Assembly: GCA_037043235.1 (NCBI GenBank)
Contig: JAWRVZ010000077.1
Location: 558,001 to 622,000, forward strand
DNA: 64,000 nt
Reading direction: 5' to 3'
Source of the DNA: Rhodeus uyekii
Lineage: Eukaryota > Chordata > Actinopteri > Cypriniformes > Acheilognathidae
Shown piece by piece: positions 39,101 through 51,397 of the stretch. The notes beneath the pieces were generated by a model, which saw only the letters and a program-made list of their open reading frames with translations, was not told the origin of the DNA and searched no databases. The position numbers and the translations under genes were made by a program. Within the stretch, counting starts at the first letter, position 1. Every line of letters begins with the position of its first letter.

Positions 39101-42100
39101 CAGATATTTTGGGTTGTCTAATGTAGGCCTACTACCCTTCAAAAGTTTACACATAATTCATATTTTAATAATTTCAAGGAATGGATATTGAGAAGCGCAT
39201 TAAAAGGATTTCTGAAGGATCATGTGACACTGAAGACTGGAGTAATGATGCAAACATTTCAGCTTTGTATCACAGGAATAAATTACATTTTAAATTATAA
39301 TACAATAGAAAAAGTTATTTGTTAATTGTGATAATTTTTTTCTGTTTTTTGATCAAATAAATGTAGCCTTGGTGAGCAATAAATAATTTGTCCAAAAACT
39401 TTAAAACTAACTGACCCCAAACTTTTGAACGGGGGTGTAAATAATGTCATTTTTAAACCAGCTTCAACAAACTGGTGTTTTCTACAGCAGTTGCAGTTCT
39501 TTAGGTCAATGGTAGTAAAGGATTTAACTGCATATGATGGGTATAGGTCAAAAAATAAGTCGGAAGGGATGTCAATAAAAGCTCAGTTACCATAAACAAT
39601 ATGCACTCCAAATCATCTGTCATTCTGACAATGTATTCATTTGTGTAAGTTCCAGTAAGAGCCGTGTGGCCTAGATGAAGGAAATATTATTAAAGAGAAC
39701 CCATAATGCCCATTTACAAATTCTTGATTTTGGAATATTGAGGAGTATTGTGACATGTTTGTTCCCAGAAGAAAACTCAAGGTGGAAGTGCTTCAGAGCG
39801 TTCAGAAATAGTAAGCACTGATAACGAGAAGAACTCCCTTTGGAGTGACTTTGTATTCCGTAACTTTGGAGACGTTTTTCAGCAACGTTACACACTAATG
39901 AAAAATGCAAAAAAGTATAATAGGACTACTTTAAATATCTGTATGTGTGTATCCAGGTGGCCTCTGAATATTTTAAGGACACCACCCTGTTGCTGATGGG
40001 AGTCATATGTCTGGCCGCATCCATCGAGAAGTGGAACCTGCACAAACGCATTGCTCTCCGGATGGTCATGATCGCTGGGGCCAAACCTGGAATGTATGTA
40101 TTTTAGCACCTTTAGCATGCATTTACTGTTAGAAACTGACTCTGTGACCTGTATATGTTCTCTGTATTGTAGGCTGGTGTTAGGGTTCATGTGCTGCACG
40201 GTTTTTCTCTCCATGTGGCTGAGCAACACATCCACCACAGCCATGGTGATGCCAATCGCTGACGCTGTGCTACAGCAACTTATCTGTACCGGAATCGCAG
40301 ACTCCATCGATGACTCTGGAACCATAGATACGCAGGACGAGGAGAGCGGTGAGTCAAAGCACCAATCTGAGAATGTGTGCATCGTGGTTAAGTATTATAG
40401 CTTCTGTGATATTTATTTAAATCATTCTGTTATTTCACAGAGAAAGAGGAAAACCAAAAATCAACCAATAATCACCTTCAGCTGCTGGACCGCAAAGACA
40501 AGTAAGACAATATGCCTGAGCTGTACTAAACTCCACCTGCATTAAACTCAAACTTATTCATTGTATTTTCTTTGTGATTGCAGTGAAAAACATGAAGTCT
40601 GTATGCTGAGTGAGGTAAGAATAAACCTGTCATTTTATACAAACGCCACAAAAAAGTTATTACAAAAAATATTGGGGTTATTTAAAATGATAGAAACAAC
40701 TGTTAAATAAATGAATGAATACAGTATTAATATCAATATTTTTTTAATGATAATTTATGTTTATGCGAACATGCCGTTCAATTAAATGTCATTAAATGTA
40801 ATATATTTTTCAAAAATGTAAGTTGTAACTGTACATTGCACACTTAATATATAGTTGATTGATTTAATATGTGACAATTTGTACCAATTAACATATTTAT
40901 GTCATCATTTAGAATTTTAAAATTAAAAGATTATTCAAGATTATTTTATATTCAAAGAATTTGTGATGGAAAATATAGCCTAATTTTATCAGCATTCTTT
41001 TTATTTTAAAATTAAGACAAAGTTATTGATTATGAATAGTTTTTTTAAATGTGTTTTTGTCATACTGTAGGAATTGAATGGTCTAACATTAAAGCCTGGT
41101 TTCGGCCCAGAGTTTTCTAAAGAATCAAATGGATATCTGCCAGAGGTGAGACCTTTGTCTGGCTCACAATAACAGCAGAATCCGCTTCTTACATTTCTAA
41201 AATGATTCTAATTGTTCCTATACAGGCTCCCATTAGCATTCCTGTGCCAAAGAAACCCAAAATCCGAAGGGATTCACTCTACCCCACCAAGAGAGACCAC
41301 ATGATCTGCAAGTGCCTGACTCTGAGCATCACGTATGCGGCCACCATCGGCGGTCTCATCACCATAACCGGCACGTCCACCAACCTCATCTTTGCCGAAC
41401 AATTCAACAAGTATGTTGTCACTGTGCCCGATCCATGTGATAAAAGGCACATTCACAAAATGTTGGGCACTGCTGGGATTTGTTTAATCACCTGATTCAA
41501 TCCGCTCAATCTCATTTCCTGCACATTTTAAAGACGCTAAGCAGAGAAAAATAACCCTTTCCTTGTGCAACATTTCTTGGGCAAAGGTGACTATATTGTA
41601 ACCTGGTTTTTGCCAGGAAGTCTGGTGCTGATGGCAAGATATACAGTAATGGCCAAAAGTGATGTTCAGAGGGGACACTGGTTTTTAATAACCCTGTAAA
41701 TCAAAATATGAAGAAAATATTTTACATTTGAGGTACAAAACTCTAAACTAAGAGTTACGGTGTTTATCTGACATTATTATTTTGCAAAAAAAGGCAAACC
41801 ACAGCTGCAGGCTTTATTTTACGATGAAAAAAGCATACAAAAAGCTCACAAGGAGAGGCATGCATTGACAACAACATAATCAGTTATTAATATTTCATTG
41901 TTTTTTTTTTCTTGTTTTTGCATGTGTTCTTTATATGACAGCCTGGACAAAAATGATGTCCAGACAATTTGGCATGTTTCATTGCTTTATGACAAATGAA
42001 ACAATTGACTCCAAGAACAACTACGCATTGTGCTTACAAAGTCTTTAGCACATTTAAATAAAATATGTGAATAAAGGGTGAAGATGTCAATTTTCTTAGG

Positions 42101-43213
42101 CTGGACATCTTTTTTGGCCACTAATGTAAATCACAGTGAAAAGAGGGCATTTGTATTTGTCTGTATTGATGCTCTTTTCAGACAAATTGTCGTATTGGCA
42201 GTGACTATCACAAGTTCTGTTATAATCTGTTTTCCCTGGAGTATTGTTATCACTGACTCGACATTTTGCCAGAAATAATCAATGTAAAATGCTAAATGGC
42301 CTAAAGTGGGGAAGCTAAAAGTCTTGCACCACATTGATTGGATCTCAGTATCTTCTTGAGGATTTCAAACACTGAGTAAACAGAACCTTGTCCTTTTCTT
42401 CCACATTAGAACAAAGTAAATGAGACATTTGACCCCCGAACACAGGGGAGTTTCTTTGGAATAACTTGTACTCTGGTGTCAGTAAGATTAGGAATTTTCA
42501 TTAGGTGTTTTTAGTGATAATATAATACAGTTCTTAAATTATATTTTTAATTATTCCAACACTGTAAAATATGGTTGTTTTAAAATTTAGCTTCAGAGTT
42601 TGACTTAAGATAACTCAAATATCCAGGTTGTCACTTAATACATCTTCACATTTAAAGTCGACTGCACTAATAGTAAATAGTAATAGTAAAAATGTGTAAT
42701 AGTAAAGTTGTTGTGTTTGCACCTCTAAGCTTTGTTATAAACTGTCTTTTTCAGTCGTTACCCAGAAGCAAAAGTCATCAACTTTGGCACCTGGTTCATC
42801 TTCAGTTTGCCGATCGCTCTGATCATGCTGATACTCACCTGGTTCTGGTTGCACTTTTTGTTTCTGGGCTGCAAGTAAGAATCAAACGAGAGATTTTTTT
42901 TTAAATTTTGAAATTATTTTGTGAAACTGGTTGAACTCAGAAGCTGTCGTCTCTTCACAGTTTCAGAGAGACTTGCTCTCTCAGCAAGAAACGCAAAACC
43001 AGGCGAGAAATCCTCTCAGAGAAACGCATTCATGAGGAGTACCAGAAACTCGGACCCATTAGGTACAATATAAGATTACTGGAGTATGTTTTACAAGAAA
43101 ATACTGTTTCAGTCTTTCTAATTCTAAATTATTTGCAATTTTGTTGTAATTATAAATATAAATTATAAATTATAAATTTGTAAAGCAATTCCTACAACAA
43201 TTTTTCAGTGTAC

Positions 43214-43288
<75 letters not shown>

Positions 43289-46200
43289 GAAGTTTTTCTG
43301 ATGTTGATGTTGTGACTAATATAGTTTTTCTTCTCCACAGTTATCCTGAAGTCGTGACAGGCATCTTTTTTATTCTCATGACCGTACTTTGGTTCACCAG
43401 GGAGCCGGGATTTGTCCCTGGCTGGACGTCACTTTTTGAGAAGTATGAGAAAATCTTGTTGTTATTTTGTTTCTAGAAGATTCAGTTTCTTGCTTTGATG
43501 CAAATAAAGCCTCTATAGACGTGATTCACTAGACCTCATGGATTTCACAGGAAGGGCTACAGGACTGATGCCACGGTGTCGGTGTTGCTCGGCTTCCTCC
43601 TCTTCCTCATCCCCGCTCGAAAGCCTTGGCCATCTGCATTCTCCAGCGAGAGCAAAGGTCAGACCCCACGCTGCCCGCAGCAGGGCCTCTCCACACTTCA
43701 ATGCAGCCGCGAGCATACGCTCAGCAGGTTGATGCTGTAACACGGACCGCCAGGGTCTGGTTGTACAACCAGTTCATTTAGGTTGTGGACATGAGAGCAA
43801 AGGTGAATGTGCTCGAAGGCGCACCCTGTTGGCTGTGTTTTTTTAAGTGCTCTTGTCTCTGTCATCTGTGCAGTTGATGATGAGGATGATGATGATGATG
43901 ACGAGGAGAAAGAGGACCCTCTGGCCCCGATGATCACCTGGAAAGACTTCCAGAGACTGATGCCTTGGGAAATTGTGATTCTGGTTGGAGGAGGATATGC
44001 ACTGGCTGCAGGATGCAAGGTGAGCGTGTCTGAAAGGTTGTATTTCAACCTGTGCAACAGTGAATCTTATTATTGTGTAAAATATTGCCAGGCAATACTT
44101 TGTCCCCAAATCAAAAGAAATTTTTTTTTAGATCAAATAAATTTGATGACAGTTATGATTTTGATATAATATATAAATATATCCCATTGGTCTACTGCAG
44201 GGGTCTGCAACCTTCAAAATCAAAAGAGCCATTTTGGCCTCTTTACTACCGAATAAAATTAACGGGAGCCACAAAACCTATGTGATCCCTAAATTTAAAA
44301 TAACACTGCATATAAAGGTTTATATCCAGTTTGCAATACATAAAATAACTAAAGTGTGTAGCATTTATGAAATTACAGAACTACAAAAATAAAACTAATG
44401 ACATTTTATTACTGTTTGTGACAATGGAAAACATCAACATATTTAAAAATATTTATGTAACAAGATTACTTCGATCTTGAAATTTAAGAGGTATACCACT
44501 GAAAATTTTAATTAATTAATAAAATAGCTTATTTATTGATTCCCATATATATTTTTCAAAGCTAGGGGAGCCGCTGCACAGGGATGAAAGGTTGCAGGTT
44601 GCAGACCCCTGGTCTACTGTAATGCGAAACAAATTCAATGTCATTACTATAATGCAGAAAATAATATATAGGATATATTATTTATATTTGTTGTACAATT
44701 ATGAAATGATTGAGACAATGCAGTGTTAATGCTCCTATACTAATATATTTTTATCATTATTATTATTGTTTTTCTTTATGAAACATATATTTTATCATTT
44801 CAGTTTACTTTAACATTAAATTGATAATGTTGTTTTATTTTAATATTACTGCGCAATATGGCCCAAACTTTATTTATTTTATTTTATTTCAGTGTAATAT
44901 GAACAGTGTAAAACAGTTCTTTGCCAGATTAACCAACAAATTTATACAGGATAAAAGTCCTAAGAGCCAAAAAGTAAGTCCTACGTAGCAGCATTGCCCT
45001 TAAAATCATACCTAAAATTAAGAATACTGTATTACATTTTAATTTTACATCACTATTTTGTTAAAGAAGTGCTATATGATATCAGACAGAATCTTTTTTT
45101 AGAAAATATGCCTTTATACATTTATAAAGTGAAAAATGAACCGTGTGACTTCTCTCGGGCAGGTGTCTGGGCTCTCCATGTGGATTGGTCGGCAGCTGGA
45201 GCCAATGAATGGTCTTCCTCCCTGGGCCGTCACGCTGCTGGCATGTCTTCTCGTGTCCGCCGTCACCGAGTTTGCCAGCAACCCCGCCACGCTCACAGTC
45301 TTTCTGCCCATCCTCTCCGCCTTGGTTAGAACACGCTAAGACACACTACTGACACCTGAAAAACAAGCAAATCAATCTGCTTGAAAGCCTGTTTTTTCAC
45401 AGTGGTTTTCTGTCCTGAATGACCCTAATGAACGGCCCTGTGTCTCCTGTCCCCTCACAGTCAGAGACGCTGCTGATCAACCCTCTACACACACTCATCC
45501 CTGCCACCATGTGTGTGTCGTTCGGCGTCATGCTGCCGGTTGGAAACCCACCGAACGCCATTGTGTTCAGTTACGGACACGTGCAGATCAGCGACATGGT
45601 ATGAAACAACATTATCCTGTTATATCACCTCTGTCACGTCTCACAGCTGTGCCAGGAACGCAATGTCGAAAGGCCACTAATCATTTGTTTTTCATAAGCA
45701 TGTCTCTGAAGTGCCCACAAACATTCAGTGAAACAGGTGCCTGGTCTGTTTTCGAAAAGTGCATTTCTGTGTGATTTTAAATAGAGAAATAGTTTAAGTG
45801 CTCATAAACTGAATTGTTCTATATGAAGCTAAGTCCTTTATCATTTCAATATATTTTAGGATAAAATTATGGCTTCAGAAAAATAACTGGGCTGATGGTA
45901 AACAGAGCTTGCATGTCTTAAACATACTTTTGTAAAATGCATGCAAACTGAATAAGAAAAAAAGTGATAAAAAAGAGGAGACATTAGCGTTAAAAAGTTT
46001 TAATTTTATTTTATTTTTTTTACTTATGGAAGAACTTTAGAAAAGGGGGAAAAATATTTTAAAAGGAACATTTAAAAGGGGAAAGATATTAAAAAGATAG
46101 ATTGTTTTACTAAATTATTATTTTATTGATATTGGTATTTTATGTATTCCAAATAAAAAGTGTATTCATAATTTAAAAAAAGTAATTATAAATTAAAATA

Positions 46201-47130
46201 TACAGAATATTTGGTGATAGGTTTAGAAAAAGTTTACATTTTAAAATATATTAAACATCTGCATCAGCTAAATTGGGAGAATATTTTATTACAATTTAAA
46301 AAAAAAACATAATTTTAATGTTTATTTTATTATTATATAATATTATATTATATATAAAAATAAAACTTTTGTATTGTGGAAACAGAAGACAAAATGCATG
46401 TTCATAATGAAAGGAATATTATGATTAACCTATTTTAAGGTCTGTATTATTTATGTATTATTCCTTTCTAAAACTTACATTACGTACAGTAGTGATCAAA
46501 AGTATTTGTTGGGTGTTTATCTGACAAAATTCTTTTTCAAAAAAGGCAAACTACAGCTGCAGGCTTCGTAATTAATTGTTAATATTTTGTTGGTTCTGTC
46601 TTGGTTTTTGGAGTTATAACCTTCCAAAAATTATGTCTGCACAATTTGGCATGTTTCATTGCTTTATCACAACTAAAACAATTGACTGCAAGCACAACTA
46701 TGCAATTTGCTTTCAAAACCTTTAACACATTTCTAATAATATTCAAATAAAGAACAAAATATGTTGATTTTCGTGACAAAGAAAGCAACTGTTTTATAGA
46801 AAGACTCTTATAACACCACTTACTAGGGAAATATAAATCACTTCACTGTGAGAGGGACAACAAGCGGCTCATTTAAAGGATTAACTGTATAACTGAACGG
46901 TTGTTTTTGCCTAAATAAATAGGACAATGGGTATGTTCCTCTAGTGTACGCTCATCTGCTGACAAAAGTTGCTTTCTCCTTGTGATTTGCAGGTCAAGGC
47001 TGGGTTCGGAGTGAATCTGATTGGAGTTTTTGTGGTCATGTTGGCCATAATGACATGGGGAGAGCCTCTCTTCCATCTGAGCGAGTTCCCCACCTGGGCG
47101 GTGATGCGTAACGTCACGGGCAGCTTGTAG
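35228..47130 (+). CDS. slc13a4: Sodium/sulfate cotransporter SLC13A4
   Basis: SLC13A4 (NaS2, SUT-1) is a plasma-membrane transporter that couples Na+ entry to sulfate uptake. Sixteen exons: 35228-35326, 38123-38251, 39957-40093, 40173-40348, 40441-40501, 40584-40614, 41071-41145, 41226-41410, 42755-42874, 42961-43062, 43341-43442, 43551-43657, 43874-44019, 45163-45324, 45461-45598, 46993-47130. They give 1908 nt, 635 codons plus stop (human 626), all junctions in phase. Family marks: YWVSEAVPLGAAALVPAFLYP, the first Na+/substrate motif SNT at 139-141 (SNTSTTAMVMP), TGTSTNLIF, GYRTDATVSV, the second motif SNP at 529-531, and GNPPNAIVF. An in-frame ATG at 35207 is possible, but 35228 has the better Kozak context and matches the human start. 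A run of Asp/Glu lies at 443-456. Confidence 0.96.
36080..36114. repeat. (GT)n-(AT)n microsatellite in slc13a4 intron 1
   Basis: GTGTGTGTGTGT passes into ATATATATATATAT. The rest of the 2.8-kb intron (35327-38122) holds no recognised exon. Confidence 0.85.
37094..37370. repeat. Interspersed repeat, TTAACTAACAATGAGC family
   Basis: TTAACTAACAATGAGCAATA, GTTCATTGTTAGTTCATG and GGAACCTTATTGTAAAGTGT are words of a very common fish MITE with internal near-palindromes. It lies in slc13a4 intron 1 and is diverged. Confidence 0.65.
39132..39433. mobile_element. MITE with ACTTTTGAA inverted ends
   Basis: The left end CTACCCTTCAAAAGTTTACA is inverted relative to the right end CCCCAAACTTTTGAACGGG. The interior contains GAAGGATCATGTGACACTGA and GCCTTGGTGAGCAATAAA, shared with fragments at 27131-27285 and, inverted, 32270-32358. 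Located in slc13a4 intron 2. Confidence 0.75.
41642..42128. mobile_element. Non-autonomous TA-flanked transposon, copy A
   Basis: TA-CAGTAATGGCCAAAAGTGATG at the left faces TTTTTTGGCCACTAATG-TA at the right, giving inverted ends of Tc1/mariner type. The interior shares several long blocks with 46495-46775, including AGGCAAACCACAGCTGCAGG and TTTGGCATGTTTCATTGCTT. No transposase frame. It lies in slc13a4 intron 8. Confidence 0.75.
43214..43288. repeat. (GATA)n microsatellite
   Basis: About 19 units of AGAT, ending 52 bp before the acceptor of slc13a4 exon 11. Confidence 0.97.
44190..44619. mobile_element. hAT-like MITE with 8-bp target duplication
   Basis: The element is 44198-44611. Its termini CAGGGGTCTGCAACCTTC and GGTTGCAGACCCCTG are inverted repeats. 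It is flanked on both sides by the same eight bases, GTCTACTG (44190-44197 and 44612-44619). An 8-bp duplication with CAGGGG..CCCCTG ends is characteristic of hAT elements. It has no coding capacity and lies in slc13a4 intron 13. Confidence 0.9.
46495..46775. mobile_element. Non-autonomous transposon, copy B
   Basis: Starts TA-CAGTAGTGATCAAAAGTA and follows copy A (41642-42128) block by block, with deletions and many substitutions. The right inverted end is not clear. Located in slc13a4 intron 15, in the same orientation as copy A. Confidence 0.6.
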
Positions 47131-47634
47131 CCGGAGGTGGGCGGCACAGGCGTGAGTGTTTGACATGTAGGGACTGAGGACACTGGATATACACTGAAGG
47201 AGGCATATAAATGTGATTGAGGCCTTGTCCGTGACACCTCCGTCGGAGGATGCAGAACTGCTCACTGTGACTGAATGAACGGCACAAACGGTGGAAATTA
47301 TTCTTACACTTCTATATCAATGTTGACTTTAAGTATTAGGAGTAGATTAACATCTTTATAACTGAACGCACAAGTTGATGTGCCTACAAAACACAATCAG
47401 CAATGCTTGTGTGTGCCCACTGAATGTAAAATGTCTGTATGTTTTACTTTCTGATGTCTAACAAATGTTGCGATACATTTGCATTATTTACTTGAGGTTT
47501 GAGGGAGAATCTGAGTCAAGCCTGTTTGCAGTTGAAGTCGCTGCTGAAATCAGACATAGTATCTAACATGCTCTTACCAAAATGTTTCATACACAGGTTC
47601 CTTCAAATCCTTTGTTATTCTCAGTCTGAAGTTG

Positions 47635-47640
47635 AATAAA
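47635..47640 (+). terminator. slc13a4: Candidate polyadenylation signal of slc13a4
   Basis: AATAAA, 505 bases after the slc13a4 stop codon, followed by a GT-rich stretch (CTCTGTGCTTTTC.AGGTGG). A plausible transcript end; no cDNA evidence is available here. Confidence 0.55.
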
Positions 47641-47664
47641 CCTCTGTGCTTTTCAAGGTGGCCA

Positions 47665-48013
47665 TTAAAGGCATAGTTCACCCCAAAATTTTAATTCTGT
47701 CATAATTTACTCACCCTCAAGCTGTTCTGAACCTGTAAGACTTTCTTTATTGAGTGAAAACGAAAGGAAGATATTTTGATGGATGTTGGTAACCATTCAA
47801 GTCCTGATTAACCTTTTTTTATATTCAAATTAATTTTTTTCCTATGGAAGTCAATTGTGTCTATCAACTGTTTGGTTACCAACATTCTTTAAAATATATT
47901 CTTTTGTGTTCAACAGAAGAGAGACAGTCGTACATGTTTAGAACATCTTGAAGGTTGAGTATATGATGACAGACTTTAATTTTTTTTTTTTTTTGGGCGA
48001 ACTATCCCTTTAA
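47665..48013. mobile_element. Angel-like MITE
   Basis: TTAAAGGCATAGTTCACCCC at the left and GGGCGAACTATCCCTTTAA at the right are inverted ends flanked by TTAA. The interior contains TTTACTCACCCTCAAGCTGT and GTTCAACAGAAGAGAGACAG, typical of one of the most abundant cyprinid MITEs. It separates the convergent slc13a4 and coa6 genes and could lie in either 3' UTR. Confidence 0.8.
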
Positions 48014-48309
48014 TTGTTGTACATATAGGAAACAAACATTTTGTTATTGTCGGCCTTTTCACGAACGAATCGTTGTAATATGTTCTGTGATCGATTTATT
48101 TCACCTGACTGAAACATAATAAAACACTGTATTTTTGGTTCATTTATTTATTTTGCAATTGAAACATTACATTGAAGCTCCATACAGCACAGACTCATTG
48201 AGATAAATAACACAAAACCACAATGTTGTAGGCTAAGAAAACATTTAGTGCATCACTGCCATTGTCAGAGTCCAGTATTATCCTTCCCTCCGATGCACAT
48301 CACGGCTGG

Positions 48310-49718
48310 CTATAATTTTGATGCTCCTTCAGTTGGTTCATAGCCCTCATTTTGTATTTTCTCCTTGTACTTCAAGAAATCCCTCCGTTTGACGAAATAC
48401 TTCACCTGCAATTGAATTACAACAGTCAGTTCAAGTACGTACATTGTGAAATTCAACAGAAGACTATTGCCTTTGTGGAAAGTAAACTTAATAGTATTGA
48501 ATGTGCACTTGCAGTGTACCTCAAAACCTAAAAGAAGATATTTCTATTTCTAACTGTACTAATGTTAATAAAATAAAAGTCCACTTAAGTGTACTTAAAG
48601 AGTTCATCTTCGGAACACAAATGAAGATATTTTTAATGAAATCTGAGAGCTTGCTGATGCTTCAAAAAGGTAATCAAGAGATTATAAAACGAATCCATAT
48701 GAATCGAGCGGTTTAGTCCAGATTTTCTGAAGAGACTCGATTGCATTATATGATGAACAGATTGAATTTATGCTTTTATTCACGAGGTTCATCCTCCTGT
48801 TACGAGTTCATAGTTCTGTTCATTCTCACACGTCAAGAAGGTTCAGTTAAGATTCTGTTTATGTTCGCCGATCAATGTTTATGAGAATAAAAACCTTTCC
48901 TGTTGCTCAAACAGTAGAGCCTGGCACTTGCAATGTCAAAGGTCATGGGTTCAATTCCCAGGAAAAGCAAAAACTGATTAAAATGTCAATATGTTGCTTG
49001 AATGCAGATGTAAGTCGCTTTGGATAAAAGCGTCTGTCAAAAGCATAAATGTAAAAACCTAAATTAAATGGGTTCATCATGTAGCGATCTATTCCCCTCA
49101 ATTCATACAGATTAGTTTTATGATTTATTTATGAACATAACTGTCAATGAACAGACATCAATCTCTCAGATTTCATCAAAAAGATCTTAATTTGTGTTCT
49201 GAAGATGGAAAGTCTTTCGGATTTGGAACGACATGAGGGTGAGTAATTTCTTGGGTTGAACTACGCCTTGGTCAAAAGCATTACATTTATACATTCACAC
49301 TAAAAGTATTTTCTTGCTACAGCATGTGCTTCGTTTCCAAAAGCATGGCTACATTCAGAGTGAAATATTAGTGTACGTACTTAAGACTAAATACTGTGTG
49401 CTATAACGATGCAATAGCTTAACACGTGTAAATATAAAAGCAATGTAAATCAAATGTTTTCAACAAAAGAAATAATCCACTGAAAATGCTGGAAGAAATC
49501 TCAATATTCATAATAAATAAATTCAAATTGCAAGGAGGTGTTATGGAGTTATTGAATCAGTGCTATGGACAGACCCACTGGGCAGGACACTTGGCTTCAA
49601 ACTCCAGCTGGTACTTCACACAGGCAGTTGTGTTTTCTTGCTGGACATCCAGACACTTCCAGAGCTCATCTCTCGCGGCCCAGCAGGCCTTACGCTCACC
49701 GGCGTCGGGAGCGCGCAT
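48310..49718 (-). CDS. coa6: Cytochrome c oxidase assembly factor 6
   Basis: COA6 is an intermembrane-space protein that works with SCO1/SCO2 in delivering copper to the CuA site of COX2 during complex IV assembly. Two coding exons, 49718-49575 (48 codons) and 48405-48310 (31 codons plus stop), join in phase 0 to give 79 residues, the size of the common human isoform. The CHCH fold shows a Cys-x9-Cys (C12, C22) and a Cys-x10-Cys (C33, C44), as in COA6. Also conserved are ACWAARDELWKCL, CPAQWVKYF, KRRDFLKYKEK and the EGYEP tail. The start is the ATG at 49718; an ATG at 49751 in the same frame would add 11 residues. The donor is the less usual GTCTGT. The intron contains a nested MITE/SINE. Confidence 0.95.
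48608..49260. mobile_element. MITE carrying a SINE inside, coa6 intron
   Basis: The left block TTCGGAACACAAATGAAGAT.TTTTTAATGAAATCTGAGAG (48609-48650) faces its inverted copy CTCTCAGATTTCATCAAAAA..CTTAATTTGTGTTCTGAAG (49164-49206). The space between is interrupted by the SINE at 48895-49054. The right end runs on to ACATGAGGGTGAGTAATTTC. Confidence 0.65.
48895..49054 (+). mobile_element. tRNA-derived SINE
   Basis: A-box-like TTGCTCAAACAGTAGAGC is followed 35 bp later by a B box, GGTTCAATTCC. The 3' tail is GTAAGTCGCTTTGGATAAAA then GCGTCTG and AAATGTAAA, a tail shared by common cyprinid SINEs. Head fragments of the same family occur at 61493-61555. Confidence 0.8.
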
Positions 49719-50900
49719 CTCTCCTCGGTCCTTCTGCAGGTTTATCAACATCTTTCATCACTCGTATTCTTCAATATAAACGTTGCAAACAACTGTGTAC
49801 TTTAAGACTAAATTATAATACATTAATTATAATTATTACAGTCATATTTATAGTATGAAAAGTCCAAATGATGACACAGATGGTCATTTTTTCGATGCTT
49901 TTTAGACTTTAATCTTAGACCATAATTATGACACTTTATCTCATAATTAGGAATAATTTTAGCCATCGGTGAACTGTCAAAAAGAGTATTTCTACTAGAG
50001 AACACGTTATAATCTATGAGAGGTAATTGTGTCTGACAGTCCAGTTTTGTATAGAAAGAATAACCGCTTACCAAATACGACTCATCACTTTCTGTAATTA
50101 TTGTTATACAAATAAAAGTGTTAATCAGCCATATTCTGTCCCAAGGACGCGTTAAGCATGTAGGAAGTGAAGCGACTGAACATGTCGCTTTCTGATGACG
50201 CAACCTGTTGTGTAAAATGCAGTTTGGTTAGTGACCGCTAGATGGCGCGCTTAAAACATTTCAGTCCCTTCTAATGTCGAAATGAGTGTGCGTTTCCTCT
50301 TACCAGACATTTGCCCATTGATTTCTGTAATGTTGGCCCTCATTACTGGCTCCAGAAAGTTCAAACTCTGCAGTAGTTCAAACAGAAAGGGTTTGAGACA
50401 GAAACTAATGTCAAATAAAATGTTGCCTAAAGGCTTTTCACTTTTCATGTCTTTTGGTTTGATCTCATCCCATCGGTCACAAGTCAGCGTTAAGAGAAAA
50501 TCCTGCTCTATTCATACTTTTTTCCCAATGTTTTGAAGTCCTTGTGCTCCTGATCCCAGTGACTCATCGTGGCCATTAACAAACAGGAATTAATTGTGTG
50601 TGGGAATGCTATTGAAAGTGAGCTCTTTTGTAGGGGCAGAGAGTGTCCATTGTTCAGAGCTGAATGATAAAGAGAAAGACGAGCGCAAACATTTGAGGCC
50701 TCAGATAAACTCTGAACGATTTAAAAGATTGTTCCCCTCCATAATTACTAATTAACAACAGGACCTTGAGATCCCAATGACAATGTAATGTAATCCGATT
50801 TGAATGGAAGCCACATAAGAAAAAACTCATGTTTTAAAACTATAATGGTTACAAATGTTATATGTCATACTTTTTATGACACTCTTAGAAGTTCATAATT
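49719..50900. other. coa6 upstream region
   Basis: The coa6 promoter should be at the left edge. Elsewhere I see AT-rich unique-looking DNA and one word of the CATAATTATGAC minisatellite family (49919-49940). No gene recognised. Confidence 0.45.
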
Positions 50901-50904
50901 CAAG

Positions 50905-51397
50905 ATTCAAGAGTTTTATTTGTCACATACACAGTTATATACAGAATATACAACCGGCAGTGAAATGAAAACAGGTCCGCTCCATGGACAGTGCAAATAA
51001 CAGTTTCAATAAAACACAAGAAATTAAAATAGAAATAGAATAAAAGTACTATACATATACATATGTAGAATTATGAATAAAACAAGTAAGAAATAAGAAA
51101 TGTGGAATAAAATAAGTGAGATAAACTGTGAAGTAAACTGTAGACTATAAAAATAAATATGTGGATAACAGAAGTACATAGTATAATGTGCAAACAGCAT
51201 TATAACGAGTAGTTACATGGTAACAACGAGAACAAAAGTGCAGTGCAATATTAGTATGTGGAGTTTGTTTATGAAGTGAAGTCACGTGATGTTAGTGACA
51301 GCATTCAGGTGTCTGATGGCCTGTTGGAAGAAACTCCTCCTAAGTCTCTCAGTTTTGGCCATCAGTCTTCGGAAGCACTTACCGGATGGCAGCCGGG
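50905..51397. repeat. Interspersed repeat, first of two abutting families
   Basis: Begins TTCAAGATTCAAGAGTTTTA and later reads GTCTGATGGCCTGTTGGAAG and CACTTACCGGATGGCAGCCG, words of a common fish interspersed repeat. No coding capacity. Confidence 0.65.

Noticed and set aside
43698..44057. 119-codon minus-strand frame with a Ser run
   Set aside because: Antisense to slc13a4 exon 13; the Ser run is the reverse reading of the GAT repeat.
49719..49751. Upstream in-frame ATG for coa6 (MLINLQK)
   Set aside because: The ATG at 49718 gives exactly the 79 residues of the known protein; the extra residues have no family support.
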